64,000 bases of DNA, taken from assembly GCA_964538875.1 (NCBI GenBank), contig CAZIHO010000001.1, positions 78,535-142,534 of the forward strand, in the 5' to 3' direction. Below are positions 35,956 through 46,694 of this stretch, piece by piece. Each line of letters starts with the position of its first letter. The stretch's first letter is position 1. Position numbers and translations under genes: made by a program. A model generated the notes under the pieces. That model ran no database searches, was not told where the DNA came from, and saw only the letters and a program-made list of their open reading frames with translations. The DNA comes from CAZIHO01 sp964538875. Lineage in GTDB: Bacteria; Pseudomonadota; Gammaproteobacteria; Chromatiales; Chromatiaceae.

Positions 35956-35984
35956 TTGACAGAGCGGGCAAAACTTGTTCTACT
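35956..35984 (+). promoter_or_regulatory. Sigma-70-type promoter upstream of fleQ
   Basis: A perfect -35 TTGACA (35956-35961) with a 17-bp spacer to TCTACT (35979-35984), which matches four of six -10 positions. It lies about 50 bp before the fleQ ATG in an AT-richer stretch, a sensible place for the vegetative promoter of the master regulator. Confidence 0.6.
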
Positions 35985-36035
35985 AGGGGTGATTTGGCGC
36001 CGGTTTTTTGCCGCTGACCACCGCGAGGAGCATGT

Positions 36036-37511
<1,476 letters not shown>

Positions 37512-37627
37512 CCGTCCAGGGGCGGGGATCCCATCCCCCGGCCTGTTTTTGGCGGCCCGAGTCGGATATTTGACGAGCGCCGCCATCTTCAATATATAAC
37601 CTTTTGATTTAGAACATATTGCCACTT

Positions 37628-37643
37628 AGGCATGGGCCTTGCA
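37628..37643 (+). promoter_or_regulatory. Sigma-54 promoter candidate for fleSR
   Basis: AGGCATGGGCCTTGCA: GG at 37629-37630 and GC at 37641-37642 with exactly ten bases between, matching the GGCA and TTGCA halves of the -24/-12 consensus. About 50 bp upstream of the fleS ATG, directly after the FleQ gene whose product activates this class of promoter. Confidence 0.72.
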
Positions 37644-37692
37644 CAGGGTTGACTAGGCGCGGAATGTTCCGTGCGCTTTGCCAGAGTCAGCC

Positions 37693-39006
37693 ATGCCCAA
37701 CGACTTCCAGGCCCGCTCCCAGGCCCTAGAAAACGCCTTCCAGCTCTTCAATGAGCTGTCCACCCAGTTGGCGGTGTCCTACCAGGAACTGCAACGCCGG
37801 GTGGAGATTCTCAGTGCCGAGCTGGCGGAATCCCGGGGCGAGCGCATGCGCCAACTGGCGGAAAAGGAGCGCCTGGCGGAACGGCTCACCAAGTTGTTGG
37901 AAGCCTTGCCTGCCGGCGTAGTGCTGCTGGATGGCGCCGGCGCCCTGCGGGAACTGAATCCGGTGGCCAGGGACCTGCTGGGCAACCCGGAACCCGGCGA
38001 ATCCTGGGACCTGGTGGCGGCGCGCCGTCTGTCCCCGGGCGTGGGTCCCAGCGAACGGCGCCTGGTGGACGGGCGCATCCTCATTCTCACGGAACGCACC
38101 CTGGACCAGGCTCCGGGCCGCATCCTGGTGTTGCAGGACGTGACTGAAGCGCGCCGGCTGCGGGAGCGGCTGGAACGTCAGGAACGCCTGGGCGCCATGG
38201 GCGAAATGGCCGCCAAGCTGGCCCATCAGATTCGCACTCCCCTCAGTAGCGCGCTCCTGTACCTGGGCCATCTGGCCCGGGACGACTTGCCCCGCGCCCA
38301 GCGTCAAAAATTCGCCGAGCGGCTGCGGAACCGGCTCCAGCACATGGAACACCAGGTGAACGACATCCTGGCCTTCAGTCGCGGCCATACCCAGCACCTG
38401 GAATGCCTGGACCTCAGTGACCTGGTGGGGGACCTGCTGGCGTCCAGCGAAGCCCAGATCCAAGCCTGGCAGGGACAGGTGGCATGGCGGGTGGCGGACG
38501 GCTTCCGGCCCTGGGTGCTGGGCAATCCGGACGCCCTGCAGGGCGCCTTCGCCAACCTGATCGGCAACGCCTTGCAACACGGCGGCAGCGGCGTGCGCAT
38601 CCGCGTCGAACTGAGTCCGGCGCCGGATGGCACTGCCCGGCTGCGCTTCCAGGATGACGGCCCCGGCGTGCCGGACGACATCCGCGACCAGGTGTTCGAT
38701 CCCTTCTTCACCACCCGCAGCGACGGTACCGGCCTGGGCCTGGCGGTGGTCCAGTCCGTGGTGTTGGACCACGGCGGCCGGGTGAGCCTGGAAGAGGAGG
38801 AATGCGGTGCCTGTTTCCTGATCGAATTGCCGTGCCTCGATCCCGCCAGCCTGCCGGTCCAACCGTGCGGCGCAGTGGGCGAGGGACGCCTAGTTTCTGA
38901 GGTGCCCGCTTGGGTGGGCGAATCCGGTCCAAGCCGGGCCATCCTGGGCGTCCCTGACTCGTTCAGCGACGTTCCCCAGGTCAAGATAGCTTTTGCATCA
39001 AGGTAA
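37693..39006 (+). CDS. fleS: Flagellar sensor histidine kinase FleS
   Basis: 437-aa cytoplasmic sensor kinase without TM segments. N-terminal coiled coil (NELSTQLAVSYQELQRRVEIL), a small PAS-like domain (ALPAGVVLLDGAGALRELN), a dimerisation domain with the phospho-accepting His178 in AAKLAHQIRTPLSSA, and an HATPase domain with LIGNALQHGG, DDGPGVPD and GTGLGLAVV. FleS phosphorylates FleR in the class III step of the polar flagellar hierarchy. About 60 residues beyond the catalytic domain are poorly conserved. Confidence 0.93.
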   Translation: MPNDFQARSQALENAFQLFNELSTQLAVSYQELQRRVEILSAELAESRGERMRQLAEKERLAERLTKLLEALPAGVVLLDGAGALRELNPVARDLLGNPEPGESWDLVAARRLSPGVGPSERRLVDGRILILTERTLDQAPGRILVLQDVTEARRLRERLERQERLGAMGEMAAKLAHQIRTPLSSALLYLGHLARDDLPRAQRQKFAERLRNRLQHMEHQVNDILAFSRGHTQHLECLDLSDLVGDLLASSEAQIQAWQGQVAWRVADGFRPWVLGNPDALQGAFANLIGNALQHGGSGVRIRVELSPAPDGTARLRFQDDGPGVPDDIRDQVFDPFFTTRSDGTGLGLAVVQSVVLDHGGRVSLEEEECGACFLIELPCLDPASLPVQPCGAVGEGRLVSEVPAWVGESGPSRAILGVPDSFSDVPQVKIAFASR

Positions 39007-39016
39007 GGAGCAGACC

Positions 39017-40363
39017 ATGAGTCACGCGACCGTTCTAGTGGTGGAAGACGATCCCTGCCTGCGGGAAGCGCTGAGCGATACCCTGGAATTGGCGGGATAT
39101 GGGGTGCGGTCGGCAGCGGACGGCGAGGCGGCTCTGGGCATCCTGGCCAAGGAAGCCTTCGGCATGGTGGTGAGCGACGTGCAGATGCGGCCCATGGACG
39201 GCCATGTGCTGCTCCAACGCATCCGCAACAACTATCCGGCGGTGCCGGTGTTGTTGATTACCGCCTACGGCACCATCGAGAAGGCGGTCAAGGCGATCCG
39301 GGACGGCGCGGTGGACTATCTGGTCAAGCCGTTCGAGGCCCAGGTGCTGCTGAACAAGGTGGCCCGCTACCTGACCGAACCGGAAACGCCGGGACCCTCG
39401 GTGCCGGTCGCCGAGGATCTGCGTTCCAGGGACGTGATCGAAACCTGCCGGCGGGTCGCCCGCAGCGACGCCACCGTGCTGCTGTGCGGCGAGAGTGGTA
39501 CTGGTAAGGAAGTGTTCGCCCGCTACCTGCACCAGACCTCGCCGCGCCGGGACAACGCCTTCGTCGCCATCAACTGCGCCGCCATTCCCGACAACATGCT
39601 GGAAGCGGTGCTGTTTGGTTACGAGAAGGGCGCCTTCACCGGCGCCTACCAGTCTGCGCCCGGCAAATTCGAGCAAGCCCAGCATGGCACCCTATTGCTG
39701 GACGAGATTTCCGAAATGAGCCTGGACCTGCAAGCCAAACTGTTGCGGGTGCTGCAAGAGCGGGAAGTGGAGCGGCTCGGTGGCCGGCGCCTCATCACTC
39801 TGGACGTGCGGGTGCTGGCCACCACCAACCGCAACCTGCGCGAAGAGGTATCGGCGGGCCGCTTCCGGGAAGACCTCTATTACCGGCTCAATGTGTTCCC
39901 CATCACCCTGCCGCCCCTGCGGGAACGTACCCGGGACATTCTGCCCCTGGCCCGGCATCTGCTGCGCCAGCGGGTCAGCCCCGGCCAACCGGTGCCGGAA
40001 TTGAGTCCGGAAGCCGAACGCCGGCTAGTGGCCCACCGCTGGCCCGGCAATGTTCGGGAGTTGGATAACTTGATGCAGCGGGCCCTGATTCTGCTTGGCG
40101 GGGATCGCATCGAAGGCGAGGATCTGTTGTTTGAGGATAATCCGGATCTGGTATCCCACGCGGCGCCGGCCGCCCCGGTCGAAGCCAAGCCTGGCGGCAG
40201 CCTCAACGAAGATCTGCGCTCGGTGGAGGATCGTATGATTCTGGAAGCCCTGCGGGATCCCAACATCAACCGGCGCCAGGTGGCGGAGCGGTTGGGTATC
40301 AGCGAGCGGACCCTGCGCTATAAGATCGCCCGTATGCGGGACGCGGGGCTAGACGTGCCCTAG
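39017..40363 (+). CDS. fleR: Flagellar sigma-54 response regulator FleR
   Basis: 448-aa NtrC-family activator. Receiver with phospho-acceptor Asp54 in VVSDVQMRPMDGH and KPF; AAA+ domain with GESGTGKE, GAFTGAYQ and LLLDEISEM; Fis-type HTH with NRRQVAERLGISERTLRYKI. Strong RBS AAGGAG seven bases before the ATG. Ten bases after fleS, so a single transcript. FleR activates basal-body and hook genes, including the fliE operon immediately downstream. Confidence 0.95.
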   Translation: MSHATVLVVEDDPCLREALSDTLELAGYGVRSAADGEAALGILAKEAFGMVVSDVQMRPMDGHVLLQRIRNNYPAVPVLLITAYGTIEKAVKAIRDGAVDYLVKPFEAQVLLNKVARYLTEPETPGPSVPVAEDLRSRDVIETCRRVARSDATVLLCGESGTGKEVFARYLHQTSPRRDNAFVAINCAAIPDNMLEAVLFGYEKGAFTGAYQSAPGKFEQAQHGTLLLDEISEMSLDLQAKLLRVLQEREVERLGGRRLITLDVRVLATTNRNLREEVSAGRFREDLYYRLNVFPITLPPLRERTRDILPLARHLLRQRVSPGQPVPELSPEAERRLVAHRWPGNVRELDNLMQRALILLGGDRIEGEDLLFEDNPDLVSHAAPAAPVEAKPGGSLNEDLRSVEDRMILEALRDPNINRRQVAERLGISERTLRYKIARMRDAGLDVP

Positions 40364-40393
40364 GTACGCCTAGGGCATCACCGGAGGCGCGAC

Positions 40394-40428
40394 GGCGCCG
40401 GCGGCCACACTGAGTGGCGGCCGGCGCC
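40394..40428 (+). terminator. Strong hairpin after fleR
   Basis: A 14-bp GC-rich stem with one mismatch (40394-40407 with 40415-40428) and a 7-nt loop, 30 bases after the fleR stop. No T-run follows, so termination may be Rho-assisted; it separates fleSR from the fliE promoter. Confidence 0.6.
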
Positions 40429-40491
40429 GGGCTGTGTCCAGCCCCGGGAATTTGACCTGAGCAGGGACGGAATTCCGCCCTTCCTCGAACC

Positions 40492-40507
40492 TGGCCTGGG
40501 AAATGCA
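40492..40507 (+). promoter_or_regulatory. Sigma-54 promoter candidate for fliEFGHIJ
   Basis: TGGCCTGGGAAATGCA: TGGC with GG at 40493-40494 and GC at 40505-40506, ten bases apart as required for -24/-12. The TTGC half is imperfect (ATGC). About 108 bp before the fliE ATG and just after the fleR hairpin. Confidence 0.6.
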
Positions 40508-40614
40508 TATTTAGGAGCAGCAAGAGACGCCCAGCCCGGTCCCGACGGAAACTTGACGAAATCCGGCCGGTCCAGCGTCCCTCAAGTTAGCGGCTCCTGA
40601 ATAAGAGAAGACCC

Positions 40615-40938
40615 ATGAGCGATTACATGAGCGTCGAGCAGGTGTTGGCCCAGATGCGGGCCATGGCGACCCAGTCCAAGGGCGGCGTGGAACCGGCCCA
40701 GGAAGCCGCCGGCCAGGTGAGTTTTGGCGACATGCTGCGGGAGTCCATCGATCAGGTCAACGCCACCCAGCAGACCGCCCAGAAAAAGACCACCCAATTC
40801 GAGCTGGGGGAGGGTAACGCCAACCTGGCCGAGGTGATGGTGGATCTGCAAAAGTCGAATTTATCTTTCCAAGCCATGGTTCAGGTGCGCAATAAGTTAG
40901 TGGATGCCTACAAGGACGTGATGAATATGCCGATTTAA
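40615..40938 (+). CDS. fliE: Flagellar hook-basal body protein FliE
   Basis: 107-aa rod-MS ring junction protein. The conserved C-terminal half (NLAEVMVDLQKSNLSFQAMVQVRNKLVDAYKDVMNM split across the domain) and the FGDMLRESIDQVN segment match FliE, at normal length. First gene of the basal body/export operon. Confidence 0.95.
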   Translation: MSDYMSVEQVLAQMRAMATQSKGGVEPAQEAAGQVSFGDMLRESIDQVNATQQTAQKKTTQFELGEGNANLAEVMVDLQKSNLSFQAMVQVRNKLVDAYKDVMNMPI

Positions 40939-40971
40939 CTGACTATCACTGCTTAGCCAAGACATCGACCC

Positions 40972-42741
40972 ATGGCCAACGAACTCGTGACCCCCTCCGC
41001 CGGCAACTCCTTGTCCGGCCAGGTTCTCACCGGCAACACCCCGGCGGCGCGCGCCCAGCGGATGCTGGAAAATCCCCTCATTCGCCAAGTCGGCGTGTTG
41101 ATCGGGATCGCCCTGAGCGTGGCACTGGGGGTAGCGGTGGTACTCTGGTCCCGCACACCGAGCTACAGTCCCGTTTACGCCAACCTGTCCCAAAAGGATT
41201 TGCCCCAGGTGGTGGAAGCGCTCCAGCAGATCGGCGTCCCGGCCAAGGTGGACGAAATGAGCGGCGTCATCACCGTCCCCACCGCCCAGGTGGCCCAGGC
41301 GCGGATGAAAATTGCCGGTCTGGGTTTGCCGAAGGATGACAGTGTCGGCTTTGAACTGCTCCAGCAGGAACCCAGTTTCGCCACCAGCAACAACCTGGAG
41401 GCGGCCCGTTTCCAGCGCGCCCTAGAGGGAGAATTGGCCCGCTCCATCGCCACCCTGGCCAACGTGGAATCAGCCCGGGTGCATCTGGCGACGCCTAAGC
41501 AATCCGTGTTCGCCCGCAACCGCAAGGTGCCGAGCGCCTCGGTGGTGCTCAAGCTCAGCGCCGGCCGCGCCCTGGCCAAGGGGCAGGTGGAGTCGGTCAC
41601 CCATCTGGTGGCAGCCAGCGTGCCGGAACTGACTCCGGAGCGGGTCACGGTGGTGGATCAAAAAGGCCGGCTCCTGTCCGGGGATGACCGTTCTTCGGGC
41701 CTGGCCCTGTCCACCGCCCAACTGGAATATACCCATGAGCTGGAAGCGCGTTATCAGCAGCGCATCCACGATATCCTGATCCCGTTGCTGGGAGCGGACC
41801 GGGTGCGGGCGGAAGTGACCGCCGATTTGGACTTTACTTTTAACGAGCAGACCCAGGAACGCTTCAACCCGGACCAGCCAGCCCTGCGCAGCGAGCAGAC
41901 CCAGGAGCAACAGACCAAGACCGGCGGCGCGGACGGAGTTCCCGGTGCCCTCACCAACCAACCGCCGGCGGCCGGTACCGCGCCCCAGGAGGCATCCGGG
42001 GGCGGCGGGGACGCCAGCAAGGCGCCGGTCAACTCCAGTCGCAATGCCACCCGCAATTACGAGTTGGATAAGACCGTCAGCCACACCCGCACGCCCATGG
42101 GCGCCCTGCGTCGTCTGTCCGTGGCGGTGGTGGTGGATGATCGTGGTCCGGCGGGCGCCGGCGCGGCCAGTGAGCCCCGCACCCAGGAAGAATTGACCCG
42201 GCTGGAAGGCCTGGTGCAGGAAGCCATCGGTTACAACGCCCAGCGGGGCGACCGGGTGCAAGTGGTCAACGCGGCTTTTCACGGGAGTGAAGAAATGGCG
42301 CCTTTGCCTGATCCACCCTTCTACACGTCGCCCTGGTTCTGGGACCTGATGCGCCAGTTGGGAGCCATCATCCTGGTGTTGGTGCTCATCTTCGGCGTGT
42401 TGCGGCCGACCCTGAAGCGGCTCACCTCGCCGGTGCTGCCGGAAGGGGCCGCTGCCAGCGGCGCGGCAGGGGCTGGCGAGGCGGCAGCGCCCCAAACCGA
42501 GGAAGGACTGGAGGGCGATTTGGCGGCCAAATTGGAAGCGGAGGCCCAAGGCCAGTTCCTCGGCGGCGGGGCGGCGGGCCACGGCGGCCACCCGGCCCTA
42601 CCGGCCCTGGCGGAAATGAAGAAATTGGCCGGTCCCCGCAGCTATGAAGTGACCTTGGAAGAAGCCCGTCAACTGGTGCGCCAGGATCCCAAGCGGGTGG
42701 CGCAAGTGGTTCGTCGTTGGATTACCGAAGATGCCGGATAA
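40972..42741 (+). CDS. fliF: Flagellar MS-ring protein FliF
   Basis: 589 aa. An N-terminal TM helix (about residues 42-60), the ring-building motifs with YSPVYANLSQKDLPQVVEAL, the periplasmic region containing ARVHLATPKQSVF, a second TM helix (LGAIILVLVLIFGVLRPTL, about 462-482) and a cytoplasmic C-terminus that binds FliG. Full family length. Its last 11 bases overlap fliG. Confidence 0.97.
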   Translation: MANELVTPSAGNSLSGQVLTGNTPAARAQRMLENPLIRQVGVLIGIALSVALGVAVVLWSRTPSYSPVYANLSQKDLPQVVEALQQIGVPAKVDEMSGVITVPTAQVAQARMKIAGLGLPKDDSVGFELLQQEPSFATSNNLEAARFQRALEGELARSIATLANVESARVHLATPKQSVFARNRKVPSASVVLKLSAGRALAKGQVESVTHLVAASVPELTPERVTVVDQKGRLLSGDDRSSGLALSTAQLEYTHELEARYQQRIHDILIPLLGADRVRAEVTADLDFTFNEQTQERFNPDQPALRSEQTQEQQTKTGGADGVPGALTNQPPAAGTAPQEASGGGGDASKAPVNSSRNATRNYELDKTVSHTRTPMGALRRLSVAVVVDDRGPAGAGAASEPRTQEELTRLEGLVQEAIGYNAQRGDRVQVVNAAFHGSEEMAPLPDPPFYTSPWFWDLMRQLGAIILVLVLIFGVLRPTLKRLTSPVLPEGAAASGAAGAGEAAAPQTEEGLEGDLAAKLEAEAQGQFLGGGAAGHGGHPALPALAEMKKLAGPRSYEVTLEEARQLVRQDPKRVAQVVRRWITEDAG

Positions 42742-43759
42742 CCCATTACAAACCACCTCCGACGAGAAGATGTCCGGCGTCCAGCGGGCGTCGATCCTGC
42801 TACTCGCCTTGGGGGAAAAGGACGCTGCGGAAATCCTGCGGCACATGGGTCCCAAGGAAGTCCAGGACCTGGGCATGACCATGGCGGGCTTGACCAATAT
42901 CACGTCCCATCAGATTGAATCGGTGATGGAAAGTTTCGTCTCCTCCCTGGAGGGTCAAACTGCCCTGGGACTGGACTCGGACGAGTACATCCGCAACATG
43001 CTGACCACCGCCCTGGGCGCTGACAAAGCCAGCGGCATGATCGACCGCATTTTGCTGGGGCGCAATTCCAAGGGTCTGGAACAACTCAAGTGGATGGACG
43101 CCCGCGGCATCGCCGAATTGATCCGCCTGGAACATCCCCAGATCATCGCCATCGTGCTGTCCTTCCTGGACGCGGACCAGGCGGCCCAGGTGCTGGCCCA
43201 GTTCCCCGACCGGGTGCGCTCTGACATCATCATGCGGGTCGCCACCCTGGACGGCGTGCAACCCGCCGCGCTCCAAGAACTGGACGAAATTCTGGAGCGC
43301 CAATTATCCGGCAATACCAACGTCCAATCCTCGTCGCTGGGCGGCATCAAGACCGCCGCCAATATCCTCAACCTGGTGGACGGCAGCATCGAAAGCGAGA
43401 TCATGGATCACATTCTGGAGGCGGACGCGGACCTGGGCCAGAATATCCAGGACAATATGTTCGTGTTCGGCAACTTGATCGAAATCGACGACCGGGGCAT
43501 TCAGACCCTGCTGCGGGAAGTGGCGTCCGATCAACTGCTGTTGGCGTTGCGGGGCGCGGAAGAGGCGCTGCGGGAAAAGATTTTCAAGAATATGTCCAAG
43601 CGCGCGGCGGAAATGTTGAAGGACGACCTGGCCGCCGCTGCACCGGCCCGCTTGAGCGACGTAGAAGGGGCGCAACGGGAAATTCTACAAACCGCCCGGC
43701 GCCTGTCCGACGCCGGCGAAATAGCCTTGGGTGGTGGTGGTGGCGATAAGTTTGTCTAG
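42731..43759 (+). CDS. fliG: Flagellar motor switch protein FliG
   Basis: 342-aa rotor protein. N-terminal FliF-binding domain (QRASILLLALGEKDAAEIL), the middle EHPQIIAIVLSFL motif and the C-terminal torque-generating domain with DDRGIQTLLREV and FKNMSKRAAEML. It ends in a short Gly run encoded by GGT triplets before FV. Overlaps fliF by 11 bp and fliH by about 20-29 bp, depending on the fliH start. Confidence 0.97.
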   Translation: MPDNPLQTTSDEKMSGVQRASILLLALGEKDAAEILRHMGPKEVQDLGMTMAGLTNITSHQIESVMESFVSSLEGQTALGLDSDEYIRNMLTTALGADKASGMIDRILLGRNSKGLEQLKWMDARGIAELIRLEHPQIIAIVLSFLDADQAAQVLAQFPDRVRSDIIMRVATLDGVQPAALQELDEILERQLSGNTNVQSSSLGGIKTAANILNLVDGSIESEIMDHILEADADLGQNIQDNMFVFGNLIEIDDRGIQTLLREVASDQLLLALRGAEEALREKIFKNMSKRAAEMLKDDLAAAAPARLSDVEGAQREILQTARRLSDAGEIALGGGGGDKFV

Positions 43760-44513
43760 CCTGCGTCAGTTGACGGCGGAGGAAATTGCCCAGGTTCGGC
43801 AATGGCTACCGCCCCAACTGCTTGACCGGACTGCCCCGTCCGCCCCGGAACCGGCTACGCCGGAACCTGGCGACAGGGGGTCGCTGGACCCGCTCGCCGA
43901 AACACCAGGCCCAGTCCCGGAACCCGAGGACGTTCCCCAAGCCCAGGCCCGTCCCCCCACCGCCGAGGAACTGGAAGCCATCCAACAACAGGCCTACGCG
44001 GAAGGCTTCGAGCGGGGCCGGGAACAGGGCTTTCAACTCGGCCACCGGGAAGCCCTGGAGGAAGGGCGCCGCCAGGCCGCCGAGCGGCGGGACCGTCTGG
44101 ATCAACTGCTGGCGACCCTGGACACGCCCTTCAAGGACCTGGACAGCCAGGTGGAGCAGGAGTTGCTCACCCTGGTGGTGACCATGGTCCGGCATCTGGT
44201 CCGGCGGGAAATCCGGACCGATCCCCAGCAAATCATCGGCGTGGTGCGGGAGGCCATGGCCATCCTGCCGGTCAGCTCCCGCAATGTGCGCCTCAAGCTG
44301 CACCCGGAGGACGCGGAAATCGTCCGCCAGTTGTACGCCAAGGGCGACGGCGGCCGTAGCTGGAACATCGAAGAAGACCCGGCGCTGCAACGGGGCGGCT
44401 GTCGCATCGTCACGGAAACGTCCCAGGTGGACGCCAGTTTGGATTCCCGGCTCAACAATCTGATCGCGCCCCTGTTGAGCGGCTTGCGCAACGAGGACCA
44501 AGCCGATGACTGA
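43731..44513 (+). CDS. fliH: Flagellar export apparatus regulator FliH
   Basis: About 260-aa negative regulator/stator of the FliI ATPase. A Pro/Glu-rich N-terminus, the GxxxG-type helix (YAEGFERGREQGFQLGHREALEEGRRQ) characteristic of FliH split over heptads, and a C-terminal globular domain with VRHLVRREIRTDPQQI. The start is one of four consecutive in-frame GTG codons at 43731-43742, inside the end of fliG; which is used cannot be told. Overlaps fliI by 8 bp. Confidence 0.93.
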   Translation: MVVVAISLSSLRQLTAEEIAQVRQWLPPQLLDRTAPSAPEPATPEPGDRGSLDPLAETPGPVPEPEDVPQAQARPPTAEELEAIQQQAYAEGFERGREQGFQLGHREALEEGRRQAAERRDRLDQLLATLDTPFKDLDSQVEQELLTLVVTMVRHLVRREIRTDPQQIIGVVREAMAILPVSSRNVRLKLHPEDAEIVRQLYAKGDGGRSWNIEEDPALQRGGCRIVTETSQVDASLDSRLNNLIAPLLSGLRNEDQADD

Positions 44514-45927
44514 AACCCTGGAACAGCCCCAGCGGCCGGTCGAGATGCCCGCCGGTGCGGACGGGGCGGCCTCGGCAACTGCCAACCTGGGCCGGGCGCC
44601 GATTTGGTGTGAACGGCTGCGCGCCGCCCAGCGCCGCCTCGGCAACCACCGGGGTCTGGTGGTGGAAGGGCGCCTGACCCGCATGGTGGGGCTGACCCTG
44701 GAAGCGGTAGGCTGTCGCGCCGCCATCGGCGGCCAGTGCGACGTGGTGGGCAGTACCGGCCAACGTATCGAAGCCGAGGTGGTGGGCTTCGCCGGCGAAA
44801 GCCTCTATCTGATGCCCACCGGCGATTTGCGGGGCCTGGAGCAGGATTCCCGGGTCATCCCCACTGGGCGGGTATGCGAGGCGGTGGTGGGCGATGGCCT
44901 GCTGGGCCGGGTCATCGACGGCGCCGGCCTGCCCCTGGACGGCAAGGGACCCATCCACGCCGAGGAACAGCGGCCCCTGACCGGCCAGGTGTTCAATCCC
45001 CTCATGCGCACCCCCATCGAGGAGCCCATCGACGTGGGCGTGCGGGCCATCAACGCCCTGCTGACCGTGGGCCGGGGCCAGCGCCTGGGCCTGTTCGCCG
45101 GCTCCGGCGTGGGTAAGAGCGTGCTGCTCGGCATGATGACCCGCTACACGGACGCGGACGTGACCGTGGTCGGCCTGATCGGCGAACGGGGCCGGGAGGT
45201 CAAGGAATTCATCGAACGCATCCTGGGCGAGGAGGGCATGCGCCGCGCCGTGGTGGTGGCGGTGCCGGCGGACCAGCCGCCCCTGCGGCGTCTGCACGGC
45301 GCCATGCTGGCCACCAGTATCGCCGAATATTTCCGGGACCGGGGCCGCCAAGTGCTGCTGCTCATGGACAGCCTCACCCGCTTCGCCCAGGCCCAGCGGG
45401 AAATCGCCCTGGCTATCAACGAACCGCCAGCCACCAAGGGCTATCCCCCGTCCGTGTTCGCCAAGCTGCCGCAACTGGTGGAACGGGCCGGCAACGGCAT
45501 CCAGGGGGGTGGCTCTATCACCGGCTTCTATACTGTATTAGTGGAAGGCGACGATCAGAACGACCCCATCGCGGACGCCGCCCGGGCCATCCTGGATGGC
45601 CATTTCGTGTTATCCCGGAAGCTGGCCGACATGGGCCAATATCCGGCCATCGACATCGAGGCATCCGTGAGCCGGGCCATGAACGAGATCACCAGCCCCG
45701 GTCACCGGGAAGCGGCCCGCTCGTTCAAACATACCTGGTCCCTGTACCAGCAGAACAAGGATCTAATCAACGTGGGTGCCTATGTTCCCGGCAGTGACGC
45801 GCAAATCGACTTGGCCATCGCGGCCTTGCCGTCCTTGCGGCGCTTTCTGTCCCAGGACCTGCGCACCCAGGTCACCTTTGACCAGAGTCTGGCGGAACTG
45901 GAACAACTCTTCCCCGCCAACGAATAG
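44506..45927 (+). CDS. fliI: Flagellum-specific export ATPase FliI
   Basis: 473-aa F1-beta-like ATPase of the flagellar type III export gate. Walker A GSGVGKSVLL, Walker B VLLLMDSLTRFAQAQREIAL, and the family sequence PPSVFAKLPQLVERAGN. The N-terminus has about 25 extra polar residues. Forms the FliH-FliI-FliJ complex with its neighbours. Confidence 0.97.
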   Translation: MTETLEQPQRPVEMPAGADGAASATANLGRAPIWCERLRAAQRRLGNHRGLVVEGRLTRMVGLTLEAVGCRAAIGGQCDVVGSTGQRIEAEVVGFAGESLYLMPTGDLRGLEQDSRVIPTGRVCEAVVGDGLLGRVIDGAGLPLDGKGPIHAEEQRPLTGQVFNPLMRTPIEEPIDVGVRAINALLTVGRGQRLGLFAGSGVGKSVLLGMMTRYTDADVTVVGLIGERGREVKEFIERILGEEGMRRAVVVAVPADQPPLRRLHGAMLATSIAEYFRDRGRQVLLLMDSLTRFAQAQREIALAINEPPATKGYPPSVFAKLPQLVERAGNGIQGGGSITGFYTVLVEGDDQNDPIADAARAILDGHFVLSRKLADMGQYPAIDIEASVSRAMNEITSPGHREAARSFKHTWSLYQQNKDLINVGAYVPGSDAQIDLAIAALPSLRRFLSQDLRTQVTFDQSLAELEQLFPANE

Positions 45928-45964
45928 TCCGGGGCCCTAGGCCCCCCTTGGAGAGACAGGCGCC

Positions 45965-46405
45965 ATGTCCCCATCCGATCGCCTTAAGCCAGTACATCGA
46001 GTCGTCGAGGACCGGGAAATGCACGCTGCCCGGGACCTGGGGCAGGCCCAGCGCACCCAGCGGGATGAAGAAGACAAGCTGGAACAACTGCGCCAGTTTC
46101 GGCATGAATACCAGCAACGCTTCACCGCCGCCGCCCAGGGTGGTATCGAGGTACAACGCTTGCTGGACTACCAGAGATTCATCAGCAAGCTAGAAAAGGC
46201 GGTGGAACAACAAACCCAGCGGGTCGCCGCCAGCCGCCGGGAAAGCCTAGTCAAACGCGCCACTTGGCAACAGAAGCACACCCGTTCCCAAGCCATCGGC
46301 ATGGTCATCGACACTTACCGCCGCGAGGAAGACGCCGCCGACCGGCGCATCGAACAACGCGCCAGCGACGAATTCGGCCTGCGCGGCGTCCGGAAAAAAA
46401 CCTAA
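45965..46405 (+). CDS. fliJ: Flagellar export protein FliJ
   Basis: 146-aa all-helical coiled-coil chaperone/stalk of the export ATPase. Almost the whole chain is charged heptads (LGQAQRTQRDEEDKLEQLRQF, YQRFISKLEKAVEQQTQRV). Low sequence conservation is normal for FliJ; length and position directly after fliI make the assignment safe. Last gene of the operon; a hairpin follows. Confidence 0.9.
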   Translation: MSPSDRLKPVHRVVEDREMHAARDLGQAQRTQRDEEDKLEQLRQFRHEYQQRFTAAAQGGIEVQRLLDYQRFISKLEKAVEQQTQRVAASRRESLVKRATWQQKHTRSQAIGMVIDTYRREEDAADRRIEQRASDEFGLRGVRKKT

Positions 46406-46417
46406 GGTTCCGGAAAA

Positions 46418-46440
46418 CCGCGCCAACCCCGTTGGCGCGG
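46418..46440 (+). terminator. Hairpin after fliJ
   Basis: Perfect 10-bp inverted repeat (46418-46427 with 46431-46440) with a 3-nt loop, 12 bases after the fliJ stop and marking the end of the fliE-J operon. No U-run follows. Confidence 0.6.
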
Positions 46441-46646
46441 CTAACGAAGCAGCCACTGGCTGGGAGTAGGGCCCAGCGTCCCGTCACCGCAGAGCCCATC
46501 GCCTTGAGTCTGGCCCTGAGACCCGGGCAGGGGATGCCCGGGCGCCCCACCCGGCATTCCCGCGCCGGCGGGTTACAAGAAAAAATCGTTATCCAGGTTT
46601 TTTTGGATGGGAATGCCGTCGCGGCCCACATCGTGTAGGGCCGAGC

Positions 46647-46676
46647 CCCGTGACGCTGCCGGAGCGGCGTCACGGG
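46647..46676. terminator. Hairpin between convergent fliJ and secreted-protein gene
   Basis: Perfect 10-bp inverted repeat (46647-46656 with 46667-46676), loop 10 nt, just beyond the end of the - strand gene at 46695. The 46441-46646 stretch before it shows no supported gene. Confidence 0.5.
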
Positions 46677-46694
46677 AGCAACGGGAGGGCTGTG

